Of a DNA stretch of 64,000 nt, positions 8,561 to 17,000 are shown piece by piece (position 1 is the stretch's first letter; each line of letters begins with the position of its first letter). Below the pieces are notes generated by a model. The model did no database searches and had not been told where the DNA came from. It saw only the letters and a program-made list of their open reading frames with translations. The stretch covers positions 2,010,501 to 2,074,500 of the forward strand of contig NZ_LT906457.1 in assembly GCF_900186965.1 (NCBI RefSeq), read 5' to 3'. This DNA is from Legionella spiritensis. Lineage in GTDB: Bacteria; Pseudomonadota; Gammaproteobacteria; Legionellales; Legionellaceae. A program made the position numbers and the translations under genes.

Positions 8561-9070
8561 TCATTTTGATGTCGCACTGGATTTAGTCAATTGCATCATA
8601 ATACGAACTGTCGCCCCCCAGACAAATCGTTGCCCGGTAGCAAATTGATACGATTCGATATCCTGATCACCTCGACGCACCCGAATGGGCTGGTAATTAT
8701 CCGGATTTTCAACATCAGCCATTGGTAACCGAAATACCTCGATGACTTCCTGACAATCCAGTTGATACGGTTCCAGGTGAGGGATTTTTGCAAACCAGGG
8801 ATGAATCACAAAACCACTCTGTGTCCGCACTGTATTCATTAAGACAGGAGAATGGAGACGCTCGGACTCTATGCCTAACTCCTCCTGTAATTCTCTAAGT
8901 GCCGTTGCAAAAAAATCAACATCGCCTTCCTGCCAGCGTCCACCCGGAAAACAGATTTCTCCGGGATGTTCGCGCAATTGATGGCTTCTCTGGGTGAGAA
9001 TCAAGGCATCATGACATTCTTCATAAAGAACAATAACACCCGCCTGTTTATCCTGATCAACTGTCCTCAA
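8561..9070 (-). CDS. Nudix hydrolase, CoA pyrophosphatase (NudL/YeaB) type
   Basis: The Nudix box is clear: GGRWQEGDVDFFATALRELQ continuing into EELGI, giving Gx5Ex7REUxEExGU with a slightly longer loop. The upstream phrase LTQRSHQLREHPGEICFPGG is the CoA-pyrophosphatase signature of NudL-type enzymes, which cleave CoA and acyl-CoA to phosphopantetheines. The frame is open far upstream through pabB, but the natural start is the TTG at 9070, one base after the pabB stop and preceded by AAGGGG. That gives 169 residues, shorter at the N-terminus than E. coli NudL. It is the second gene of a pabB operon. Confidence 0.82.
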   Translation of the reverse strand: MRTVDQDKQAGVIVLYEECHDALILTQRSHQLREHPGEICFPGGRWQEGDVDFFATALRELQEELGIESERLHSPVLMNTVRTQSGFVIHPWFAKIPHLEPYQLDCQEVIEVFRLPMADVENPDNYQPIRVRRGDQDIESYQFATGQRFVWGATVRIMMQLTKSSATSK

Positions 9071-9071
9071 T

Positions 9072-10400
9072 TTAATGGATCCCCTTGCTAATCGCCGCAA
9101 TTTTAGTAAGACATTCCTGATATTCCTCTTCACAATCCGATTCGACAACCAAACCGCCGCCGGCAGACAGACTAAGAACATTATCTCTGGCAAGCATGGT
9201 TCGAATAGCAATATTGGTATCGAAACACCCATGCGAGGAAAAATACCCGATACTCCCGCAATAAACAGAGCGGGCAAAACGCTCCTGTTCGGCTATCATC
9301 TTCATGGCCTCCAGTTTTGGGGCACCGGTAATAGACGCCCCCGGAAAACAGGACAGAAAGGCATCCAATGGCGACACCGCATCATGACAGAGCGCCTCAA
9401 CATGGCTGACCAGATGGTGCACCTCGGCAAAACTTTGCAACTCGCAAAGCGTGTTAACCTTCACACTGCCGACCTGGGCAATTTTACTAAAATCATTCCG
9501 CATCATATCGACAATCATAACATTTTCAGCACGATTTTTAGCACTGCTCAACAATCCGGCCATTAACCGTTTATCGTCATCCGGATCAGAAGATCGACGT
9601 TCCGTACCCTTGATAGGTGAGGTTTGCAAGACCCTGTTTTCCATTTTAATAAACCGCTCGGGAGAAAAACTGAGAATGTTCCCCCATTCGGTTTTCATAT
9701 AAGCCGCAAAGGGTACCGGATTACTCGCCCTCACCCGCCGGTATACGGACCAGCTCCCCCCATCATAACGCGCATTAAACGGCTGAGTGTAGTTAACCTG
9801 GTAACAACGACCTTTCTGCAAAGCGTGCTGGACTGCGTAAAACACGTCTCGATACTCCTCTTTTGAAACCAGAGGCAAAAAAGAGGAAACAGCCTTTCCA
9901 CCGTAGAAATCAGAATCCCCGGTATGCCATCTTTCCAGCACTTCTTGTGTTATGGCCCGGGTATCGTGGTGCGTATTAACCGCCAGCAACGTCACCTGTT
10001 GTAAAACATGATCGGCAATGATAGCCCAATCATAAAAACCCAGCTCAGCCAATGACAGTGATCCCGCAACCGCGGCCGGGGCATGGCAGGGGATCCCGGC
10101 CAGGATCTGCGCCAGATCGTAGGAAAAAAAGCCGATGGCCCCACCCTGAAACGGCAGATCGAGCGGCAGATGGCAAGTAGACATACGCTGCCTTAGCCTT
10201 ATCAGGGAGTCAGCAAGATCATCGTCTCTGTTTAATACGACCTTATCATAGGGACAGGCCGTCACAATATCGTAACGTCCGCGTGTTTTATCCATACTTT
10301 CCAATAGAGTAAAGCCGGGCAGATCGTTCAGAGTCTGGTAACGGGCAATCAGATCCTTTTCATAAGGCAGGGCAACAAGGCTGTATTCACTCGCGTTCAT
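9072..10400 (-). CDS. pabB: Aminodeoxychorismate synthase component I PabB
   Basis: PabB, with glutaminase PabA, converts chorismate to 4-amino-4-deoxychorismate for folate synthesis. The 442 residues cover the chorismate-binding family. Seen: PIKGTERRSSDPDDD, whose PIKGT Lys marks PabB rather than TrpE (which has Ala at that position), GAPKLEAMKMI, CFDTNIAIRTM, and the C-terminal GGGLVVESDCEEEYQE metal site. The ATG at 10400 is the only good start. No pabA or pabC is in the window. It is followed with one spare base by the Nudix gene on the same strand and is divergent from the dehydrogenase operon. Confidence 0.93.
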   Translation of the reverse strand: MNASEYSLVALPYEKDLIARYQTLNDLPGFTLLESMDKTRGRYDIVTACPYDKVVLNRDDDLADSLIRLRQRMSTCHLPLDLPFQGGAIGFFSYDLAQILAGIPCHAPAAVAGSLSLAELGFYDWAIIADHVLQQVTLLAVNTHHDTRAITQEVLERWHTGDSDFYGGKAVSSFLPLVSKEEYRDVFYAVQHALQKGRCYQVNYTQPFNARYDGGSWSVYRRVRASNPVPFAAYMKTEWGNILSFSPERFIKMENRVLQTSPIKGTERRSSDPDDDKRLMAGLLSSAKNRAENVMIVDMMRNDFSKIAQVGSVKVNTLCELQSFAEVHHLVSHVEALCHDAVSPLDAFLSCFPGASITGAPKLEAMKMIAEQERFARSVYCGSIGYFSSHGCFDTNIAIRTMLARDNVLSLSAGGGLVVESDCEEEYQECLTKIAAISKGIH

Positions 10401-10555
10401 CCCAATCCCAACAATTTGTTCGTAAATTTACCGCAATTACAACAGGAATTACAAAACTTGCAACCCAACCTGTCGAATCGATGAAACGTGATACTGGTTT
10501 TTGCAAAAAATAGTGAGTATTCTATGGCGACTTTATGTGGACAAGGAGAGAATCA

Positions 10556-11629
10556 GTGACGACCGTCGCCCGTTTCGAAATCGCCTTTACTCAATACATT
10601 AATGAAAAAGGCGAACCATGCAATCCCCTGCCAGATTTTGCCAAGGACAAAACCATACTCCAGGAACTATACCGGGTTATGGTGCGCACAAGAACGTTCG
10701 ATAAAAAAGCCATAGCCTTGCAGCGCACCGGAAAAATGGGAACTTACGCCCCGATTAACGGCCAGGAGGCGATTTCTACCGCGATAGGACACGCGATGCG
10801 CAAGGAAGACGTGCTGATTCCCTATTATCGTGATTACGCAGCCCAGTTTCAACGTGGCGTCAAGATGTCTGAAATTCTTGCCTACTGGGGCGGTGATGAA
10901 CGGGGCAGCCTTTTTAGCGGCACTTCCGAGGATCTGCCCATTTGTGTGCCAATCGCGTCCCAGTGTCAGCATGCCTCAGGCATCGCTTTTGCCTTTCAAT
11001 ACCGCAAACAGCCACGTGTCGCGGTCACCTGCATCGGGGAAGGCGGTACGTCGGAAGGCGATTTTTACGAAGCGATGAATGTAGCCGGAGCCTGGAAATT
11101 ACCTGTTGTATTCGTGGTGAATAACAATCAATGGGCTATTTCCGTGCCCTTATCCAAACAAACCGGCACTCAGACTATTGCCCAAAAAGCCATTGCCGCC
11201 GGTTTCAAGGGGATTCAGGTGGATGGCAACGATGTGATCGCTTGCCGTCAGGTCATAGGCGATGCCATTGAACAAGCCAGAATGGGCGGCGGACCGACAC
11301 TTGTGGAAGCCATCACCTACCGACTCTGTGATCACACCACCGCGGATGATGCGACACGTTATCAACCAAAAACCGAAGTGGAAGAAGCCCAGTTAAAAGA
11401 GCCGATTGAACGCTTCAGACACTTTCTTGAAAGCCGGCAATTCTGGGACGCCGGACTGGAAGAACAGTTAAGCAAAGAAGCGGCGGACATGGTACAACAA
11501 GCGGTGGATGAGTATCTGCAAGCCACAAAACAACCTGTCAGCAGCGCCTTTGATTTTCATTACGCCGAGTTACCGGAGTATCTGGTTGAACAACGCGCTA
11601 TCGCTATGGAGGAAGCCAGCCATGCCTGA
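10556..11629 (+). CDS. pdhA: 2-oxoacid dehydrogenase E1 alpha subunit (pyruvate type)
   Basis: E1 alpha and beta form the thiamine-diphosphate decarboxylase that passes an acyl group to E2 lipoate. The TPP-binding block is seen as GEGGTSEGDFYEAMNVAG followed by VVNNNQWAIS. The regulatory-loop region reads RLCDHTTADDATRYQ. An upstream ATG at 10535 lacks a ribosome-binding site, while GTG at 10556 follows AAGGAGAG by six bases, so I choose the GTG (357 residues). The annotation could also be branched-chain 2-oxoacid dehydrogenase; the short unextended N-terminus and overall pattern favour the PdhA group. It overlaps the beta gene by eight bases. Confidence 0.88.
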   Translation: MTTVARFEIAFTQYINEKGEPCNPLPDFAKDKTILQELYRVMVRTRTFDKKAIALQRTGKMGTYAPINGQEAISTAIGHAMRKEDVLIPYYRDYAAQFQRGVKMSEILAYWGGDERGSLFSGTSEDLPICVPIASQCQHASGIAFAFQYRKQPRVAVTCIGEGGTSEGDFYEAMNVAGAWKLPVVFVVNNNQWAISVPLSKQTGTQTIAQKAIAAGFKGIQVDGNDVIACRQVIGDAIEQARMGGGPTLVEAITYRLCDHTTADDATRYQPKTEVEEAQLKEPIERFRHFLESRQFWDAGLEEQLSKEAADMVQQAVDEYLQATKQPVSSAFDFHYAELPEYLVEQRAIAMEEASHA

Positions 11630-12596
11630 TATAACCCTGATTGAAGCCGTGACTCAAGCATTGGCCTATGAATTGAGTCATGATGACGATGTCGTAGTTT
11701 TTGGTGAAGACGTCGGAAAAAACGGCGGGGTCTTTCGGGCCACCCAGGGACTTCAGGAGCGATTCGGTGACGATCGCGTTTTTGATTCCCCACTGGCTGA
11801 ATCCATGATAGCGGGTCTTGCCATAGGCATGTCGGTACAAGGATTAAAACCCGTTGCCGAATTTCAATTCATGGGTTTTATCTATCCCGCGATGAACCAG
11901 ATTATTTCTCACGCGGCCAGAATGCGAAATCGTACCCGCGGCCGCCTGCACTGTCCTCTGGTATTCAGAGCACCATTCGGCGGCGGTATTCGCGCACCGG
12001 AACATCATTCGGAAAGTACGGAAGCGTTGTTTGCCCACATACCCGGCTTGCAGGTCGTTATCCCCTCCTCCCCCAAACGGGCCTACGGCCTGCTGCTGGC
12101 TGCTATTCGCAACCCGGATCCGGTTATTTTTCTCGAACCCAAACGTATTTACCGCCTGGTCAAGCAACCGGTGGAAGACGATGGTCAGGCCCTGCCCATC
12201 GGCAAATGCTTTACGCTTCAGGAAGGCGATGATGTCACGCTGGTCAGCTGGGGCGCCAGTATTCATGAAACCACGCAGGCAGCCCGGCAACTTGAAGAAG
12301 AAGGCGTTTCCTGTGAAATTATTGACGTAGCCAGCATCAAACCGCTGGACATTGAAACAATCATTGCTTCCGTTGAAAAAACAGGGCGTTGTGTCGTCAT
12401 TCATGAGGGTGCCAAAACCTGCGGCGTGGGCGCTGAAATTTCCGCGCAAATCATGGAGCACGTGATGGGCAGCCTGCTTGCCCCCGTACAGCGGGTGACC
12501 GGTTATGACGTCGTCATGCCCTATTTTCAGCTGGAGAAACATTATATCCCCAGTGTTAACCGTATTAAAGACAGTGTCTTAAGCATAATGGAGTGA
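11622..12596 (+). CDS. pdhB: 2-oxoacid dehydrogenase E1 beta subunit (pyruvate type)
   Basis: The beta subunit completes the TPP site of E1. Seen: VFGEDVGKNGGVFRATQGL with the conserved Glu contacting TPP, then FDSPLAESMIAGLAIGMS, EFQFMGFIYPA, PFGGGIRAPEHHSES, and the C-terminal transketolase domain with VTLVSWGA. The start is the ATG at 11622 (MPDITLIEA), inside the end of the alpha gene. The longer frame from 11508 adds residues unlike the family. The 324-residue length is normal. The stop TGA at 12594-12596 is followed immediately by the E2 start region, so the three genes form one operon. Confidence 0.9.
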   Translation: MPDITLIEAVTQALAYELSHDDDVVVFGEDVGKNGGVFRATQGLQERFGDDRVFDSPLAESMIAGLAIGMSVQGLKPVAEFQFMGFIYPAMNQIISHAARMRNRTRGRLHCPLVFRAPFGGGIRAPEHHSESTEALFAHIPGLQVVIPSSPKRAYGLLLAAIRNPDPVIFLEPKRIYRLVKQPVEDDGQALPIGKCFTLQEGDDVTLVSWGASIHETTQAARQLEEEGVSCEIIDVASIKPLDIETIIASVEKTGRCVVIHEGAKTCGVGAEISAQIMEHVMGSLLAPVQRVTGYDVVMPYFQLEKHYIPSVNRIKDSVLSIME

Positions 12597-12598
12597 CC

Positions 12599-13723
12599 AT
12601 GAATATTTTTAATTTACCCGATTTGGGAGAAGGTCTCCCGGACGCAGAAATACATGAATGGTTTGTCAAGGAAGGGGACGTGGTCAAAGCGGATCAACCA
12701 TTGGCCTCTATGGAAACCGCCAAAGCGGTTGTCGATGTTCCCTGCCCTCAGGGTGGCACTATTGTTAAATTATTTGGTAAACCAGGCGATGTCATCAAAA
12801 CCGGTGAACCGCTGGTCGGTTTTGCCGCCGAACAATCCGCCAGGGAAGACAAGGGAACCGTCGTTGGTAATCTTGAGGAAAGCACGGAAACCAGTGACGA
12901 TAATTTCACCATTGGCACCCCAACCGGTAAAACCGGACAACGGCCCAAAGCCACCCCGGCTGTACGGCTGCTGGCTAAAAAGCTGGGCGTTGACTTGCAA
13001 TCGATCACCGCGACCGGCGAGCATGGCGTGATCACCCGCAAGGATGTGGAAGCGGCCGCCAACCCGAAAGCCGTCTTACCGGAAGGCTTTGAACCATTGC
13101 GGGGCGTGCGCCGCGCCATGCTGGGCAGCATGGTGCAATCCCATCAGGAAGTTGTTCCGGTCAGTATTTTTGATGAAGCGGATATCGAGTGCTGGCAACC
13201 GGGTAATGACATTACCGCCCGTCTTGTCAAAGCCATATGCGAAGCCTGTCGGATAGAACCGGCACTCAATGCCTGGTTCAATACGGAGCATGGCGCCCGC
13301 AAGTGTTTCAAGGAAGTTCATTTAGGCCTGGCCATGGACAGCGAGGAAGGCTTGTTCGTACCGGTTATCCACGATGCGGATAAAAAATCCCCTGCCGAGT
13401 TAAGAACGGTCATTAATGAGTACAAGCAGGCGGTTAAAGATCGTGCCGTGGCGCCGGAAAAATTAAAGGGAGCAACCATCACCTTATCCAATTTCGGCAA
13501 GTTTTCCGGCCGTTTCGCAAGCCCCATCATCGTGCCTCCGATGGTAGCCATCCTCGCGGTAGGGCGTTTGTACCAGGGTGCCGTGGTCGATAACGGCGCG
13601 GTTAAGCCCCATCGCCTGTTACCCTTGTCATTAAGTTTCGACCATCGCGCAGTCACCGGCGGTGAAGCGACCCGTTTTCTGGGCGCGGTGATTGCCTCGT
13701 TGCAAAAGCCCCAGGTTCCGTAA
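12599..13723 (+). CDS. pdhC: 2-oxoacid dehydrogenase E2 (dihydrolipoyl acyltransferase)
   Basis: The E2 core transfers the acyl group to CoA. One lipoyl domain (residues about 2-76, lipoylated Lys in SMETAKAVVDVP) is followed by a linker, a peripheral-subunit-binding domain (PAVRLLAKKLGVDLQSITAT) and the acyltransferase domain. The catalytic loop is SFDHRAVTGGEATRF; the usual HRxxDG here reads HRAVTG, with Thr where Asp is expected, though some E2 proteins share this variant. A GTG at 12593 is possible, but the ATG at 12599 behind GGAG is preferred. Downstream there are only repeats, so the E3 dihydrolipoamide dehydrogenase must be encoded elsewhere. Confidence 0.88.
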   Translation: MNIFNLPDLGEGLPDAEIHEWFVKEGDVVKADQPLASMETAKAVVDVPCPQGGTIVKLFGKPGDVIKTGEPLVGFAAEQSAREDKGTVVGNLEESTETSDDNFTIGTPTGKTGQRPKATPAVRLLAKKLGVDLQSITATGEHGVITRKDVEAAANPKAVLPEGFEPLRGVRRAMLGSMVQSHQEVVPVSIFDEADIECWQPGNDITARLVKAICEACRIEPALNAWFNTEHGARKCFKEVHLGLAMDSEEGLFVPVIHDADKKSPAELRTVINEYKQAVKDRAVAPEKLKGATITLSNFGKFSGRFASPIIVPPMVAILAVGRLYQGAVVDNGAVKPHRLLPLSLSFDHRAVTGGEATRFLGAVIASLQKPQVP

Positions 13724-13744
13724 ACAAATTTTTGCAAAAGACCC

Positions 13745-13867
13745 GTAGCCCGCAAGGAGGCCTGTGGCCGTATTGCGGGGTTCATAATCCAACATTGTCC
13801 CGGGAAAACCGGTGAGCACCCAAGTAAACGTTTTCCCGCATTACAGCGAAGCCTTCATGGCGGCTAC
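13745..13867. repeat. Core-only repeat copy, first of a tandem pair
   Basis: The palindromic core runs from GTAGCCCGCAAGGAGG to CGGCTAC without outer termini. It begins about 20 bp after the E2 stop. The internal spacer (GTCCCGGGAAAACCGGTGA then AAGTAAACGTTTTCCCGC) is shared with the next copy and differs from the spacers of the full-length elements, so the two copies are each other's closest relatives. Confidence 0.85.
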
Positions 13868-13882
13868 AAGTTTTTAAATACC

Positions 13883-14006
13883 GTAGCCCGCAAGGAGGCC
13901 TGAGGCCGTATTGCGGGTTTCATGATCCAATATTGTCCCGGGAAAACCGGTGAACACCCAAGTAAACGTTTTCCCGCATTACGGCGAAGCCTTCATGGCG
14001 GGCTAC
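13883..14006. repeat. Core-only repeat copy, second of a tandem pair
   Basis: Same orientation, length and spacer as the copy at 13745-13867, separated from it by about 15 bp. The two differ at only a few positions in some 123 bp. They lie between the 3' ends of the convergent E2 gene and the giant coiled-coil gene. A local tandem duplication is the simplest explanation. Confidence 0.87.
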
Positions 14007-14018
14007 AGGAAGCTTATA

Positions 14019-17000
14019 TTATACACAGACGGAAAGGGGAATATTCGTTAACGCCTTGTCCACGTCATCAACCAGTTTATTGCGGTGGGTATCCGAAAAG
14101 AAGCATGACGCGTGACCATGGCGCCATTTGGAAACAAGCAATTGCACACCAAGCGCAATACCCAGCGTCGACACCGCTAAAAAAACATTACCAATCAGCG
14201 GCCCCCAGGTGCGGTGATGAGACATGTTGTCGTCCTGACTGTGGAGAAGATGACGAAATCCGTTGCGGAAAAGATCAAAATCCTTTTGGGTAATGCCGGG
14301 ATCCTCGTCTTGCAGCGTCTCTTGATGAGTGATGACAAACGCATCAACGCGGCGTTGCAATTGCTCTGATAAATCGATTGCGGTTTGTCCCGCTTCGTGA
14401 TCGTCGTTACTTATAGTTTCTCCATATGTTTTCAGCAAGTCGATTTTATCGTATAAATTCCTCATACAACCTTTGAGTTGTTCATTGGAGATCCTTGCTT
14501 TAATCCCCAGTGCCTCATTATGATCAGGCAGAGGGAGAATATGTTCAGGCGCAAGATAATCTTCGGGAACAGCCTGCTCATTCGCGTACAATCCAACCAT
14601 AATACGGCTTAACAGCGACTGTAATCGACGGCCGGGCACCATGGCATAGTGATCGTTTATCCAACTCGATACCACCGTACTGTCGCCATGAGCCGAGTAC
14701 TCATCCAGCTTGCCTTTTAGTTCACGAACAAGTTCCAGACGACGCGTACTATCGGAAGCATTGACCATGTCTTTTACGCCATACTTGTTTTTACGCTCCG
14801 TCAGATAAGCATCCAGTGAAGATTTACACTGAATAGCCCACTCCTTTCTTGCCAGGTAACGCTCGGCAACACCATCCAGAATGCCTTGTTTCCTGTCGTA
14901 GCTGTCACGTAACTCCTGTAAATTCACTTGTATGGTGGCAAGTTCTTCCAAGCTATCGTCACTGGCCGGTTTGAGTTGTTCCAGAGAAAATTGCATCTGG
15001 CGCCACTGTTCTGTCGTAATGGCGTTCAGAAACTTAGCGATGTTGTCAGTAACCTCACCATTGGCTTGCAGAGTGGCCTGATCTTCATTAAATTCAAGAT
15101 CACGCAATCGTTGCGCATGTTCGTCCAACGTTTCGGACATTGTCCCAAATACCCGCGTTGTCTCTTCAAACAGTGAAACTCGCAGGGTATTACGATGTGA
15201 GGCGATAGTAAGCATCTGCTTGTTCGTTACCGCCTGTTGTTCGGGAATCATTTCAGCATCACCCAGTTCCTTAATCTGGTCAACCAGGGTATCGAACTGC
15301 TCTTCCTCATCGGTAAAATCCTGATCCGCCTTGAAAAAAGCATCCAGACCGTTCCTGATTGCCATGAATTCAATCGCAGGGGGGAAATCTTCCATGCGCT
15401 GGAGTTCTTTTTGTATCTCGACCAACTTTTCAGAAATCACCTGAAACTGCGAGTTATAATACCTTCCGGCGGCGCCTCTCATCCGCTCGAGAGTTTGCTT
15501 CATGCCTTCTGTCAGTTTCCGTAACGTCTCTGCAAAATTTTTGTCGTTTCCAGAGTCCGACACTTTTCTGCTTACTAGTTCAAAAGCTTGCCGCAATTTT
15601 CGGAAGCGATTATAAAAATGACTTATTCCGGCAGAGGACGATGATTCCACAAGTCTGTCACTGTCTGTGCCAAACGAGAGTATATCTTTATTCAAGGCTT
15701 GATAATCGGTCTGCCAGGATGCCAGCAACGTCAGTATGTCTACGTTGTCACGCAACGCCCTGATCTCCATTGTTTGTTCGTCAATGTCTGATACTATTCT
15801 TTTCTTTTGTTCAACAAGCCGTTTAACCGTTTCCTCAAGCGGTGTCTGCTCTCTCCTGGCCGTATCAATGGAAGAGTCCAGTAATTTTAATTCGCCGCAA
15901 GATCTGGATAGCGCCTCATGCTCTGCCGTAAGCTCCCCACGAATTTCACCGTATTGCCGGAGACTTGTGATATCTTTTATGAAATCACATGCCCCTATTC
16001 GTTTTTTTACCAATTCCTCAAACGCAAGCATTTTTTGGCTAACTTCTGCCGTGGAACCTTTTTTCAATAAAACCGCCTGTTGTTTGCGAAACGCTACCCA
16101 ACCCGGGATTTCTTCAGGATCCACATCGAGAAGTTGCAAAAGCTCGTACCATATTTCCTCTTCACTTTTGCCTGTTTTATTGAATATTGCCTTGACTCGG
16201 CTGACACGACTTTGAAACGGATAGCTTTCAGCAATGGAGGAAAAAGGAATACCTTCCTTGTGCGCTTCACAAGCTATCAGGATTTGCCTAAGCCAGTCAT
16301 GCCGGCCTCTGACGATTTCAAAATCAACGGTTGCGAAAACAGAAGACATGGTTTCCCACGCACACTCCCATCTGTTGAGATGGTATCCCAAGTGCTCTTG
16401 AATACCTGAAGCTTGCAAGCTGCCTGTGAAACGGATGGTATAATCGGTAAAGAGAGGCTTTAAGTCGCTCATTGCCATAAACAGAGCGACCATCCGATTA
16501 GCCTTATCCATAATATTCTTTTCTTTTTCGGAAATAAGACGTGGTGACTCTTCCAGAATTTGACCGCATTGCTGTAATTTTAGTTCTTTCCTATGCTGCT
16601 CCAGGGCAATGTGCGTTAATTGCCCTTGATTTTCTTCCAGTTCACGCTGCTTTTCGCTTAACTCGCTTTGTTTCTTTTCAACAATTTCGTTGATACCCTC
16701 CGGATTCACCGCACTCATTTCCTCGGCAAATCGTCTGCCCTCTTCTATTTTTTGTTGCAGCGAGTGCAGCGATTGGTTATGAAGGAATATCTGTTGCAGC
16801 TGATCGTTTATCTCACACGCCAATAAAGTCCAGTCCGGCTCGGAAACATCCTTGCTGTAAGGCGTCTCGCTCATTTTGCCTCGCCGCGTTTCGACCATTT
16901 CTGCGCTGCTTTGCAGCACTGATTTTTTACGATTGTTTTCTTCTATCTCCCGAGCAATTGCTTCTATTTGTTCCTCCCCGGACTCGGGCAAGACTGTTGC

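Noticed and set aside
9071..9277. N-terminal extension of the Nudix protein with hydrophobic residues
   Set aside because: This part lies antiframe to the conserved C-terminus of pabB on the same strand and is unlike the family; the start is placed at 9070.
10535..10555. ATG start of the E1 alpha gene at 10535
   Set aside because: There is no ribosome-binding site before it, while AAGGAGAG precedes the GTG at 10556.
13745..14006. Tandem repeats as a CRISPR array
   Set aside because: There are only two units, each itself palindromic and 123 bp long, without unique spacers and without cas genes.
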